Shown one piece after another: positions 33,313-45,745 of a stretch of DNA of 64,000 bases (position 1 is the stretch's first letter; the number at the start of each line of letters is the position of its first letter). Source of the stretch: Aegilops tauschii subsp. strangulata. Taxonomy: Eukaryota > Streptophyta > Magnoliopsida > Poales > Poaceae. The DNA lies in assembly GCF_002575655.3 (NCBI RefSeq), contig NC_053036.3, forward strand, positions 649,657,387 through 649,721,386. The letters are read 5' to 3'. A model generated the notes under the pieces. The model saw nothing but the letters and a program-made list of their open reading frames with translations, made no database searches and was not told the origin of the DNA. Position numbers and translations under genes: made by a program.

Positions 33313-36300
33313 TCATGGGACTGGAGCGTGGATGAAGCCGCCGTCTGTCGTGATGGTCATGAAGTCGCGGGCGTTGTCAGCCTGCATTTGTAGCGTTGTG
33401 TCTATCTCACTGTTGGATGGTTGAAATTTGAGGTAGAACTGCCCCGAGGTACGAAGGACATCTTGATGGATGATTTCTGCAAACTCCGACTGGATGCGAA
33501 AGAATTCTTGTCGGATGTCCGCGTCCTGGATTGCCGCCAAGCTTGTGGCCCAATCTTTGATATTATTTGGTAGCAGAAGGTGATTATGGTCCCGTACGAT
33601 CGCCCACATGTGATGGAGGGCATAGTAGGCATCCTTCTGACCGCCAGGCAGCTGCTTGACGCAGGGGAACGTCGTATTGTGGGTGAACACGTGTCTGCCG
33701 TACCTACGAGATGGCCTTTTAAAGGTGCCTCCAGAGGCGGCGTAGCCGGGGAGAGCATCATCAAGAACTTTCTTGATATTTGTGTAGTCTATCTTGGAGT
33801 CACGGTCCGGGTCGAAATACGTGGCCATGGAATATTTCGGGCTTAAGAGGATGAGTGTGCAATGTGTGTCACTGCACAGAACACAGAATGTTAGAAAAAA
33901 AGAACGATCGAAATCTAAGAAATCATATGTTACGGGGCGGTTAGGAGATGACTTACTCGGGAAAGTAAGGCACGAGGAAGTTATCTTTATCTGGCTTTGC
34001 CAGAATGACGCCTTCGAGGTGTGAACTCGCGACTTGCCGGTCCCCAGCGCTACCCAAGATCTTGGCACGCATGTAGAAGGGGTCGACTATCACAATGTCC
34101 GGGGTCTTGTCTCTAATGATCCGCATCTCCATACTCAGCTAAAACAGCCGAACGAAGGTGTAGTGCAGCGGATGAAGGTTAAGCATAGCAAAGATGTCAT
34201 CAAACCGCAGGACGATCGTACCCCCGACGACGCTATCCACGAAGCCCTTGCCCTCTGGCACCTTGGCCACGAAAACCGGGTATGCCACATCATTCTCTCT
34301 GAGACGCCGCTTCTCCAAAGAAATAACACTGTCATGGAGACTCCGCATAGCACCAGTTGCAGCATTGAGCATATTTGTCGGTAGCATCGGCCTACCCGCC
34401 ACATGCACCCTCCTCGAGATATCCTTAGGTGAAGGTGGCTCGTCCTGAGCACGGATCGTACTCGGTGCCAGCTGGCTCGCACTGACGCCCTTGTTAGTCT
34501 TTCGTTTCCGTCCCTTCTTCCTGATCTGCTGTAATGGGATTGAGTTCTATTCACAGACCGCCTTCTTGAGCGTGTTGGGGCTGATAATATTTGGCACCTC
34601 CGCTATCTGAGGCTCGGTGAAGGCGGCAGCTGGAGGCGTCTCCTGAGAACTGAACGCCAGACGACGCCTGTTGCAATTGGGTTTCTCCGTCGTACCAGCT
34701 AGATCGCGGTCGTCTTTTTCAGGGTTGGGTTCTTGAGAAGGAGGCCCGCAGAACTCGTCACCGTACCCATGTTCGGCAAAGTACTTATCGACGTTGGAAA
34801 ATGTACCGCCGTCGTTGTCGTCGTCATCCGGATCCTGTGCCATATGCATGTCCGGATCCTGTGCCATAGGGATATCCGGCATGTCCGGTAGCGTTGCGGC
34901 GTTCTTGCCATGGCTTGGCGCTGGAACGACTGGCGGTCTTGTCTGTGGGGTGGTGTCCCCCGCCCCCAAACGAATCTGGCTCTTCGGCCAAAGCAGGGGC
35001 CAGGTTACACAGGCGCTGAGGGTCATCACATCATCTTCGTCGGCCCCAGCGGGTCGAATCGGAGGTAACAACTCGTCGCAGCCTAGCAGCACCCGAACCA
35101 GTTCAACCCTATACAAGGTGGGTGGCATCGGATTACCGTGGAACACGCGGTTGCCCGTTGGAACGATTCTGCCCTTGGCGACATCGACCAACTCGCCGCC
35201 CACGAAGTGCAGGAGAGTGCAAGGAACATCGGTGGCGCCTGCGAAAACATGTAGGGCGTCAGGGATGCCCAGTCAAAGGCAAGGAGATGAAGTCATCGGC
35301 CGAGAGGCTTAGTTACCGTGATGCCGTCGAGCTCGGCTAATGTCGAGGCACCGCCAACGGCGGACGTGCACGTGCAACTGACGGAGGGGCCGCTTGCTGG
35401 CGAGGTGCCGGCCGGCGTACACTCGGGTGCATTAAGCTCCAATGCCCGTGCCGGCGCCGGAGACACGAATACCGCCTCCGCCGGAGACACCAATGGCGCC
35501 GCCTGCACGTTGTGCGAGTTGCTGGCCGTGAAGCTGGGAACCGGGGGAGGCCCCTGTTGGCCGCCCGCAATCCACGTCGTCAGCCCCTGAATCAAGGTAG
35601 GCACAATGGCGGTGAGCGTCGTTCCCAGTTGTTGTTGCACTTGCTCTTGGACAATCTCTGGAATCCGCGCCACTTGTGCCTTGAGTTCTTGAACCTCGCG
35701 CGACTGGCTTTCCGAGCTGGTCTTTTTCTCCTTTCGCCCACCAGCAGTATAGTATGACGACCATTTTGTGGACAAGCCTTTGCCGGCCACACGACCAGCT
35801 GACGACGGATTACTGAGCTTATCCTTGTTTCTCATTACGTTCAACGCCCTATTTAAAGGGGTGTCAAAAGGGGAGCTCTGAGACGACCCCTCGCTACTGC
35901 TTTCAGCCTCCTGCGGAAGGAATGTGAACCATTTAGAAATTTGGCTTCATTAATTAGAATGCAGCCATATGGAGCTAATTACGCGGGGGTGTATTCCTTA
36001 CCAGAACAAGCTCAAGCGCCCTGGTCTTCGGATCCGTGGTAAGCTCCTTTGTTACCGGGTCCTCCTTGTACCGGGCCCTGACAAAGTTCCTGGTCTGCTT
36101 GTCACGTAATTTCTCAAAGCGGGGCGGTAGGTCTTGCTCGGCACGCTCCGCGTCCTCCTTGTCCCATATAGGCTCCGCCACTCTTCAACCGCCGGGACCG
36201 AGTTGGTGGACCTCTAAGTTCAACTCCCGCATTTCTTTCCCCCACTGACTTGATTCGGAGGTTGCGCTGCTCTCGCACTTGATCTTGAACTTCTTGTAGT

Positions 36301-36925
36301 CATCTTCGCTCATCAAAGGATATTTCCCCTTGATCTTCTCATCACTATCACCTTTTTCAATCATTGCCTTCACCGTGCTTCTCCATGTAGACAGGGCCGT
36401 GCTCATCCTCGTGAGGGTGGCACTGTTCACTTTATTCCCTGAGAGGCGTGTGTTTGCAAACTCAGCGGGGAACTCGTATCGTTCGTGCAGTTTCGTGAAG
36501 AGGAGGCTGCGCAAATTCCCTCGTTCCTTATGCCTTAGGTTCTCGGTGTTGATCAAGATGGTGCTCCGGAGAATGCACCCGAGCTGAACCGAGTACCCCT
36601 TGACTACATGTTTGGGCGCCGTTGGATGCCCGTCGGAGTTCACTTCAGTAAATTCCTCCTTGACGGTGCCGAGCACGTTCGGGCGCCGGTCCTTCCGTTG
36701 CCTCTTCGGTTGGCTGCCATCTGTGCGTGCGCCGCCATCATCAGTGGTGGCATCCTCGGCAGCACCATCTGTGTTGTCATCCCCGACGCCACTAGGGGTT
36801 GTGTAGTCAGGATCGGTGTCTTCCGCGGCGGCGTCCTCATAGCGGTGAGGTTCTTCCTCCATCTCCTGGGACAGCTCCCAGAATTGCTTGCCGCCCGAAC
36901 CGCCGGCCTCATCGTTGTGGGCCAT
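33313..36925 (-). pseudogene. CACTA-1 Transposase_24-like gene with degenerate ULP1/C48 domain, multi-exon
   Basis: It reads from ATG 36925 (MAHNDEAGGSGGKQFWELSQ). An acidic N-part precedes a Transposase_24-like region (VLGTVKEEFTEVNSDGHPTA, RSTILINTENLRHKERGNLR, LVRNTP end near 35975). A glutamine-rich coiled part follows (35880-35293), then a middle domain VDVAKGRIVPTGNRVFHG (35203-34547) and VHVAGRPMLPTNMLNAATGA (34408-34139). The peptidase-like end has HCTLILL and YFDPD. The Cys position of a C48 peptidase reads KQLPGGQKDAYYAL, so Cys is replaced by Asp. Intron-like GTAAG borders occur at about 35999 and 33962. A stop near 36184 and frame changes near 34550 suggest decay or unannotated introns. 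CACTA-2 carries a relative at 40390-44125. Confidence 0.65.
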
Positions 36926-36995
36926 GTTTCGCTCTAAATAGGAAAAAAGTTTGGTCAAAAAGTTGGCTATTGTCAAGGAACAAGATCTTGGTCTC

Positions 36996-37232
36996 ATCAT
37001 TTAGGGTTTGTCGACACCGAGGCATCCTAAAAGCTAAGCTTTTATCATTTAGGGTTTGTCGACGCCGAGGCACCCTAAAAGCCTAAGCGTACATCATTTA
37101 GGTTCTCATCGACACCGAGGCACCCTAAAAGCCAAGGTTTTATCATTTAGGGTTTGTCGACGCTGAGGCACCCTGAATGCTAAGTTAAGTTTTCATCATT
37201 TAGGGTTTATCGATGCCGAGGCACCCTAGGTT
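36996..37232. repeat. Five 50-bp tandem repeats just upstream of the CACTA-1 gene
   Basis: Units begin at 36996, 37044, 37093, 37142 and 37195. Each contains ATCATTTAGGGTTTGTCGAC and GCCGAGGCACCCTAAAAGC. They lie 70-310 bp upstream of ATG 36925 on the minus strand, so they could act in its promoter or 5' leader. Confidence 0.9.
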
Positions 37233-37393
37233 GACTGATATATATGGGTATCTTCTAATAATATACCCTACTTAATTAAGGACAAACACCAAGAGACAGT
37301 AAACATATCACACTTCTATATGTGTAACACAAGAGGCAGTTGATCCTACTTAATTAAGTACTAAGATACCCCGGCCCATGCATTAGTCACAAG

Positions 37394-37486
37394 TACCCCA
37401 TATGTCCTATTTTTAGCAAAGTCATGCTAAAATTCACGGAAAATTTCAGCATGACCTTTGCTGAAAATAGGACATATGGAGTACCC
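37394..37486. repeat. 42-bp-arm hairpin in CACTA-1
   Basis: The left arm (GTACCCCATATGTCCTATTT ... GCTAAAATTC, 37394-37435) pairs with the right arm (GAAAATTTCAGC ... AATAGGACATATGGAGTAC, 37438-37486) with few mismatches and a loop of about 3 bases. It is a short foldback or MITE-like sequence. Confidence 0.85.
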
Positions 37487-39854
37487 GAATTTGCCGGAAC
37501 GGAAGTTAATCGACATTCCGGCAAACTCAAGGGCCTCTCGGGGTACCTGCAAAATCATTATCTAATGAAGGAATTGCGCCGCACACTGCTGCCTCACGCT
37601 GTTGCCTCACGCTGCTGCCAAAATCATTATCGACATGCTGGAACTGTGTTTCTCAAAAAACATCTTGCCAGCTAGTAGACCATCATTTGCCAGGCCAAAT
37701 TGAGGCCAAACAGAAAACCAATGTGGCCATGGCAAAAAGTCCATGACCTTGAACAGGAGACATCTGAAACTATACAAGTATACAAGCCTACACTAGATGC
37801 ATACTGCTCCCTTATGAGGTACAGAGAGGAACTTTGCTATGCTCACTAGATACACAAAATGAACAAGATCACTATTCATTAGCAAGTAAACTCCTTCCAT
37901 TTCGCTGTATAGCTTATATAGTTTGTCAGTCGAGGTTACATACATACAAACAATGCATACTGAAAATCTGAGGGTGTGCAAGCAGGAAAGCAGGCAACAA
38001 CTAGGTGCCACAAGCAGGAAAGCAAAATCTGTATAATTGAATACTTCTCTGGTATAATCAGCTTCCAACAGAACAAGTACAAATTTTGCCCCACCTGTTT
38101 TGGTCTCTATCACTGAATGACTCTGTAACAGCTGGTGATGAACCCCACAAGACTGTACTCAAGTTCTGCAAGAATCCCCTACAGACGAATTACACAAAGT
38201 AAGTAACAGCGAACAAATTTTTGACCAAATTACACGGCAGCACCGGGAGACCCAGGGATGACCCAAGGGTGGGGTGCTAACTTATGACACGCTAAAAAGA
38301 ACCAATATCTCACATCAAAATATGCCTAACAAAAAGCATACTGTAGTGGATAAATGCCTTTTGCAAAATATGTTTAAATCACAAAGCAGAAACCCTATCA
38401 AGTTCAACATTAATACAAGTAAAATTAGACGCTGAATGATTTCTAGCATCGCAGCCTGAATACAGCAAAGTCAAAGAAATATTTGTTGGCATCCAACAGC
38501 AGGGCTTGTTTCAGAGTTTTAAATAACTTACAAGTTAGACTGTCCAATAACTTCAGCAACTGAATGCTAAGGTAGAGTAGATATAAAACTAAGGGGGTTG
38601 TTATACTATGTGTTCGACACAATGATGTTTACTCTGTTCGGGCATAATGAGCTCTACTTGTTACAATGTCCAATGGCAAACGGAAAAGGCCAAGACATAA
38701 AGTTAATACATATTGGTGATTCCCAACAAAAGATTTCTTGCATCACAACTTGAAAACAGCAAAGCCAAAAAATATGATTTTCTGGCATCCAACAGCAGGG
38801 CTTGTTACAACTAAGGGAATGCCAACAGACATACTATAATATCTTGAGCTCGACAATGTTCACTCTTTTCGGTCATAATGAGGTTAATTGTTACCATGTC
38901 AAATGGCAAACGCAAGAGGACAAGACATGGTGGTTCCAGTCACAGAAGATTTCTAGCATACGATTTGCATACAGCAAAGCCAAAAAAACCTTTTTGTGGC
39001 ATCGGCTAGGCGTAAAATCTGAATTTACCTGGAAAGATAGGTTGCCGGAGGAAGACGCCGGCGCTGAAGCTCCGGCAGCGGCTAGGCGTTGAAGATATTT
39101 CTCACCTTGGAGGTGTTGCTGCTGCTGCACTGTCTGAACTTCACTTCCTTTACCTCCTCAGAAACCTGAAATATGCAGATGTTAGAAAGGTTCTAATTTG
39201 TATATGATGATTCTAAGAAAAGGGAAAAGGAGTATCAAGAACAGATTCACATGTTTGGCTGTTAGCCATTACAAACTTAAATTTATCTATTTCTGTATCT
39301 CACGAACTATCATAAATGGATAATATTATTATAGTTCAGCTATTCCATGGAATAATGGGCTTAAGATTAATGAACCAACAGATGCCCTAACGGAAGTAAT
39401 AACAACATGACAGCAAACAACCAACAAACATGATGGGCAGGCCAAATACTCCTGTCACTTCCATTAGGGCATCATCTTCCTACAACTACTCATCTTCAGC
39501 AGCACATGATACTGCTACTGTATCTAATACAAGAACATGACACTTGTTACTGTATCTAATGTTCCTACAACTACTGTATCTACAACAGTAGCACATGATA
39601 CTGCTACTGTATCTACAACTACAACTACTACAACAACATAAAACTACTATGCATCATCTTCCTACTATACTTGCTACTCATCTTCAGAACCAAACAGCAG
39701 CAAAAACAGAACCAAACTACTATCCATCCATCTAGCAAGCAACTAGCACAACTCATCCATCCGTCCATCAAGCATCATATACCTAACTAACATCAACATA
39801 CATACATCTATCTAACATCCATTGATCCGTGTAACTAGCAGCATGAACAAGAGA
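37487..39854. other. Non-coding part of CACTA-1 with degenerate tandem duplication and simple repeats
   Basis: No gene is recognised. A segment with GGCATCCAACAGCAGGGCTTGTT occurs at about 38486 and 38782. Its neighbour GATTTCTAGCAT...ACAGCAAAGCCAAA occurs at about 38439, 38730 and 38946, so roughly 200-290 bp were duplicated and diverged. On the minus strand 39167-39110 looks like a small exon (TTTCAG before, AAG/GTGAGA after), possibly 5' leader of the gene at 36925. 39500-39830 is rich in CTA/CAA/CATC short repeats. Confidence 0.5.
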
Positions 39855-39867
39855 CACTGGTAGAAAA

Positions 39868-40115
39868 AAGCCCTTTAGTCCCGGTTCGCAACAGCCTTTA
39901 GTCCCGGCTGTGCAACCGGGACTAAATATGCGCGACTAAAGACCCCCCCCCCTTTAGTCGCGCCTCTTACGGACCGCGACTAAAAGCTTTAGTCCCGGTT
40001 CTTGTGGCTGACCGGGACTAAAGGCCCGTCCACGTGGGCGCCCGTGGTCCGTCGGGGCGGAGGACCTTTAGTCCCGGTTCTCGTGGCCAACCGGGACTAA
40101 AGGCCTCCACCCCAG
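39868..40115. repeat. Left subterminal repeats of CACTA-2
   Basis: Several inverted pairs of CTTTAGTCCCGGTT and AACCGGGACTAAAG occur, one degenerate pair with a run of nine or more C (39943-39952). They are typical transposase/TNPA-type binding arrays. Confidence 0.85.
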
Positions 40116-40389
40116 GTTTAGGGTTTTAGCCCCCCTAAACCTGGTTTCTTTTTAGTTTGGAGTGTTTTATTTCTTTTATATTTTATTTTGTGTTTTATTT
40201 TAATTTTGATAAAGTTTCAGTACACATATTCTACGCTACTATATACATGCATATGAAATTTCAAACAAGAAGAATTCAAGAGGAATATATAATATATATT
40301 CAATCTCGGGTGACCATATACAACTTCGAACAAGTTTCCATACACAATTAGGATGGATGACCATATACAACTTCGAACAAGTTTCAATC

Positions 40390-43300
40390 TCAGGTATGCA
40401 TATAAATTTCTTCGTCCTCGGTATAGTGTTCTCCTTTAGGTTTGATGACTTCCCTCATGAAAAATCCTGCTAATTCTTCTTGAATTGGTCGGAAGCGAGC
40501 TTCTGGACTAAGCCTCCTCCGCAAGTTATCCGTCGCGTTCCGCACGCTATCCGATGCCTTCCGCTCAGAGGTGTGTCTCCGGATGTTCTCACAAACATAG
40601 TATCCACATAGATTGGTCCCCGGTGGCTGCTTATCCACATTAACTAACCTTCTGAAATCTAGCTCATGTTTGAATTCACCGAAAATTTCTTCTGAGAACC
40701 GTCTCCAAACCCTACAGGGCAAAGAAAATTAAATGAACAAGGGAGTTATTAGTTACTTGATATTAGGAAATGAACGAAAGAGACCGATCGATATAGAGCT
40801 CAAATGATTGAAAATAATTACTTTTGCAGCATTTTTCTCATGTCGGCCCAACGCTTTGGATCCGAATCCATAGAGTCCATGATTAGAACTCTGGAGGTGT
40901 GAAGTTCAATATATAGCAGAATCCAGTGGAACCTGCGGACACGTTACATGCACAGTCATGCATAACTCATCGATTAGACATACCATGCATGGAGTAAACA
41001 AAAGAGAATGGGCACAAGAGAGAAACACTCACCCAAAATGGTAAGGAAATAGAATATGACTTTTGAGTTGATGCTTTCTAAGAAACTTGTACAAGTCTTT
41101 CTCCACGTCTTCAGGGTGATGTTGTAACACATGTCCATTAACGATATGTGGGTCAATGAACCCAACATCATGGATGTTTCTTATTTTGCATTCCCAAATC
41201 TTCAATCTGCATAATAGCGTACGCAACAATATAGTTAGGACAATATATATATATAGTGCAGGCAATGAAGAACGAGATGAGGTAGAAATAAATCACTTAC
41301 AGAACGTAGCAACTCAGCATAGATTTGTCTAGGTCGCGCAGATTGAACAGCTGGAACAATTCACTCATATGAACTTCTACAGAGTACCGTTTGGTGTGAT
41401 GCTCATCTGTAACATCCGCATAAACATATTCTTTGTCGGCCCATGTTATGAATTGCTTGTACCAACGTAGCAGATTTCGCATTTGTGGTGGTAGACTCTT
41501 TTCCCGCGCAGGCTCGACGAGAGGCCCATTCCGCACATATTGTAATGCTATCTCACATACTGGCGCATCCTCAAGGCCTAAGAAGGCACGAAGAGTCAAA
41601 CCCATCTCGGACGCTTGTTTCATGGCACCCGGTACAGTCAATCCAAGTGCTGCCGCAGCTGCTATGATCTCGGGGTCCTCTTCCGGACCGGCTTTCACTA
41701 TGAGCGGGGGGATCGATTGTTTCTTCTGCATCCCGAGCTGGTCAACTTGTTTCCCGCTTTTTTTACTTTCTTCTTTCTCCTCCTTCAATATTTTTGCTTG
41801 CCTACGAAGTTCATGTCCATAGTCGTCAGGCATATTCAGCTCGGCTTGGGACGGTGTCGTCAAAAAATCCTTAGCCCACTTCTTTTGCTTCTCAGTGAAT
41901 ACTTGCTTGGGCTCAGGCTCTTTTTTCGCCTTCATATCCGCCTTCCATTTCTCATAATCAGCAGACACGGCCAATTTGGTTTCAGCTTCACTAAGTTCCC
42001 CAGGCCTTGGGAGGAGAGGCTTCAGTGATGGCTGCGGTACCCTTGTGGTCTTAGGTACATAAGGGTCCGGGTTAATAGTCCAGGAGCGGGTTTCCTTGCT
42101 GTCCGCCTGCTTCTGCTTCTTCGCCGAAGGTGGATTGGGGGGCGTCGTACCCGCCGGAGGAGGATTGGGGGGCGTCGTACCCGCCGGAGGTTGTGGATCG
42201 GGGGACGGCGTCGAATGGCGTGAAGGAGGTGTAGGTGAACCACCACGACCACCACCACCGCCACCACCGCCACCACCACCACCACCATCGGAGGGGGGTG
42301 GACTTGCTAGCCTTGGCGCCTCGCCTGGAAACACTATGTACTTCTTTTTCCATAGAATGAACTGGCGCTTGACATCTCCAAGTCTTCTCTCCCCTTCGGG
42401 TGTAGGTTTGTCAATCTCCAGGTCCTCAAACCCTTGGACAATGTCTTCCACCGTGACACGAGCATAGCCATATGCAATGGGGTTGTTGTGGTGGAGTGCT
42501 CCAGGTGTACAGGGTAAAGCACTGCCACTAGCTACCTTCGTGGAAACGTTCCCCACGGGATAATGCAGATCACATTCTTTCATCTCCTTTACATCATCCA
42601 CGGGGTAGTGAGGCTCCGGTGCACGAATCTCGATCATCGGTGCACTAGCACCAGGCGAGGCATCCGTGGAAGCCACGCTGCTTCTCCGCTGCTGGCTTCC
42701 GCGATCCGCTTCATGATCTTCATGCGGCCCTGCAACCGATTTTTCTTTTACTAGTTCATGCACGGTCTGCTTCAACTCATGGAGTTCCGATGCAAACTTC
42801 GTCATAAGATCTGCATCCCGGTCCGTCTTTCTCTTACGGCTTCTGTAACAGTACGGGTCATTGTCCTGGGAAAACCCTACTTTCCACGGAACTTTGCCTT
42901 TGCCTCGTACACGTCCTCCGTGTTCTTCATTCCCGAGGGCTGTTGTCAGTGCGTCTTTCTCTCTGTTGAACTTGATCAAGCCCTCTTGAGCTTGGGTCAT
43001 TGCGTCAATAAGGGCTTGGGTGGGAGCAAACTGTCTCTGCCGGTGAACACACACCCCTGTCTCCGGGTCTAGCGATCCCCCATGCCCGTACCACCAGCTT
43101 TTGGCCCTTGGGTCCCATCCCTCTGTACCTAGAGGGATTCCTCGCACCCTCAGGTCCTCCTCCATCTTCTGCCACCTAGGCTCCGACAGGCGGTATCCTC
43201 CTGGCCCCATAATATGATGGAACTTTTTCTTACTCGCATTATCCTTATTTTTTTCGATATTTCCTTGAAATGCTCCGATTGCTTTTGCCGCACAAATTCT

Positions 43301-44125
43301 GGCCAATCATCTTTCAGTTTCTCATGTTGTCCATTGAAATCCGGAGTCTTGCCCTTGTTGGCATAGTCACGGGTTAAATTTTTCTTGAAGTTCCGGAATG
43401 CTTCGCCCATCTTCTGAAGAGCGAACTCTTTAACTAGCCTCCTCCTCTGACGTCCACCCGGAACCTCGTTACCGAATTCATCGACTTTGTTGTATTCCGG
43501 AGGTAGAATGAAATGTTCCATAAGCTTGCTCCAGCAATCCTTTTTCGTTCTCTTGTCGACAAAACTGAAACCAAGACGTGCCTTCTTTGGCTCCTTCCAT
43601 TCCTGGACGGTGATCGGGACGTTGTCTCTAACAACGACACCGCATTGGTTGATAAACTTTGAGGTGTGCTGTAGGGGCTTGCCGGTTTCACTGACAAACT
43701 CAATGGCATATGTTTCTCCTGTTTTCATCGCCTTGGATTTGCCACGCTTTGTCGTACTCAATCCGGAGGGCTAAAAAAAGAAAGAGAGTCGCGCGCGTTA
43801 ATACATATGTATTCACATTTCAGTAAGTTTGTATCACGAGAGGCTCCATGTATATATATACCTCGCCAGAGGTGGTTGCTACTTGCAATTCGAGATCGTC
43901 GTTTGTTGACGGTTGACCTTCCTGATCTTCGACGATCTCTGTTCCTTCACCTTCTTGATCATCGACAATCTCTGTTCCACCGTCAAGGTTCAGAAAAGAA
44001 GAGACTACATCCTCTTGTTGCTCATATTCTGAGCCCGGCACAAAAGGAATCTCGTTGTTGATGATGCCCATTAAATAACGTGCAGCCTCCGGATCCCTAA
44101 GCGGCTCGGCTCTATCGTCCGCCAT
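40390..44125 (-). pseudogene. CACTA-2 Transposase_24-like protein with ULP1/C48 cysteine-protease domain
   Basis: Exon 1 runs from ATG 44125 (MADDRAEPLRDPEAARYLMG) to a GT donor near 43861. The next exon starts after TTTTTTTAG near 43773 (STTKRGKSKAMKTGETYAIE) and contains the Transposase_24-like region (VVVRDNVPITVQEWKEPKKA, FALQKMGEAFRNFKKNLTRD). A frameshift near 43250 leads into a 669-codon frame (43306-41297) with SEPRWQKMEEDLRVRGIPLG, a coiled segment, and a Gly- and Pro-rich linker. Short exons then encode the peptidase: DVGFIDPHIVNGHVLQHHPE (41170-41110), FHWILLYIELHTSRVLIMDS (about 40930-40870) and KQPPGTNLCGYYVCE (about 40640-40600). These supply His, Asp, Gln and Cys of a C48 active site. 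It ends at 40390. It probably deconjugates or processes SUMO-like modifiers; its role in transposition is uncertain. Confidence 0.75.
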
Positions 44126-44227
44126 ATGTCACTCCTGCATGTAGTAAAAATTCTTTAAGTATAAAGGAATTAAAAAATAAGATTAAGGGGACATAGAGGA
44201 GGAGGAATTAAAAAATAAGATTCTTTA

Positions 44228-45068
44228 AGTAAAAATTCTTTTTTTCTTCTTCTTCCTTTCTTCTTCCTCTTTCTTCTTTCTTTCTTCTTCTTCCTTTTTC
44301 TTTCTTTTTTCTTTCTTTCTTCTTCTTCCTTTCTTCTTCTTTTTTTCTTCTTCCTTTTTCTTTCTTCTTTCTTTTGGTTTTCATTTGGTTTTCATTTTTT
44401 TCTTCTTCCTTTTTCTTTCTTCTTTTTTTCTTCTTCCTTTTTCTTTCTTCTTTCTTTCTTCTTTCTTTTTTTCTTCTTCCTTTTTTTCTTCTTCCTTTTT
44501 CTTCTTTCTTTCTTCTTTCTTTTTTTCGTCTTCCTTTTTTTCTTCCTCCTTTGTTTATCTTCTTTCTTTTTTTCTTCTTCCTTTGTTTTTCTTCTTCCTT
44601 TTTTTTCTTCCTCCTTTGTTTTTCTTCTTTTTTTTTCTTCTTCCTTTTTTTTCTTCTTTCTTTTTTTCTTCTTCCTTTGTTTTTCTTCTTCCTTTGTTTT
44701 TCTTCTTCCTTTTTTTTCTTCCTCCTTTTTTTTCTTCTTTCTTTTTTTCTTCTTCCTTTTTTTTCTTCTTTCTTTTTTTCTTCTTCCTTTGTTTTTCTTC
44801 TGTTTTTTTCTTCCTTTTTTCCTTTTTCCTTTTTTCTTCTGTTTGTTTTTCTTGTGTTTTCTTTTGTTTTCTTTTTTCTTTCTTCTTCCTTTTTCTTTTG
44901 TTTTCTTTTTTTTCTTCCTTTTTCCTTTTTTCTTCCTTTTTCTTGTTTTTCTTCTGTTTTTCTTTTGTTTTCTTCTTCCTTCTTTCTTCTTCTTCCTTCT
45001 TTCTTCTTCTTCCTTTTTCCTTTTTCTTTCTTCTTCTTCTTCCTTTTTCTTCTTCCTTCTTCTTCTTC
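44228..45068. repeat. 840-bp homopyrimidine/homopurine tract (TTC/CTTT-rich)
   Basis: The plus strand is almost purely T and C, with TTCTTCTTCC and TTCTTTTTTT units; the minus strand is GAA/GGA-rich. It lies 100-950 bp upstream of ATG 44125. Very long apparent ORFs on both strands (Phe/Ser or Lys/Glu only) come from the composition and are not genes. Such tracts can form triplex DNA. Confidence 0.95.
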
Positions 45069-45349
45069 TGCCGGCGCGCGGAGGACGGCAGGCAGGGGCA
45101 GCGGGCGGCGGGCGGCAGGGCGGCGGGCGGCGGGCAAGGGCAGGCCACGGGCGGCGGCGGCGCTCACTGGGGACGGGGGCGGCGGCGCGCAGGGCTTCGG
45201 CGTCGGCGTCGGCGTCGGGGCAGGGCTTCGGCATCGGCGTCGGCGTCGTGCCAGGGCTTCGGCGTCGATCGGCGTCGGGCCAGGACTTCGGCGTCGAGAG
45301 AGGAAGAATGGGAAGTGGCGGAAACTGCTAAGTGCAGTATTTATAGACG
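45069..45349. other. GC-rich leader/promoter region of CACTA-2
   Basis: GC-rich with GGCTTCGGCGTCGGCGTCGG-like repeats (45187-45300). On the plus strand GTGCAGTATTTATAGACG (about 45332-45349) is a TATA-like box next to the internal repeat array. No ORF is supported. Confidence 0.45.
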
Positions 45350-45712
45350 TACCTTTAGTCCCGGTTGGGGAGGCGGACCGCGACTAAAGGTACCCTTTAG
45401 TCGCGGTTGGCCACACCAACCACGACTAAAGGGTACCTTTAGTCGCGGTCCGCCTCCCCAACCGGGACTAAAGGGTTTTGGCGCCGCTTTCGTTCCCGCG
45501 CAGAAAGACCCTTTAGTCGCGGTTGGGGACAACAACCGCGACTAAAGGGTACCCTTTAGTCGCGGTCCGCCTCCCCAACCGGGACTAAAGGGTTTTGGCG
45601 CCGCTTTCGTTCCCGCGCAGAAAGACCCTTTAGTCGCGGTTGGGGACAACAACCGCGACTAAAGGGTACCCTTTAGTCGCGGTCCGCCTCCCCAACCGGG
45701 ACTAAAGGCATT
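45350..45712. repeat. Internal subterminal-type repeat array of CACTA-2
   Basis: A unit of about 118 bp (GGGTACCCTTTAGTCGCGGT ... AACAACCGCGACTAAA, with GGCGCCGCTTTCGTTCCCGC between) starts near 45430 and 45547, with a third partial copy from about 45665. The motifs are those of the element ends, so transposase-binding sites exist at three places in the element. It may belong to a promoter under self-regulation. Confidence 0.9.
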
Positions 45713-45745
45713 GTGCTGGAACTGGCGCGGTGCGGTGGGATGTTT

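Noticed and set aside
42022..42353. Trp/Arg- or Val-rich minus-strand ORFs
   Set aside because: Shadow frames of the Gly/Pro-rich linker of the real 41297-43306 frame.
44374..45545. Very long ORFs (190-390 codons) on both strands
   Set aside because: They are made almost only of Phe/Ser/Leu or Lys/Glu/Arg and come from the homopyrimidine tract.
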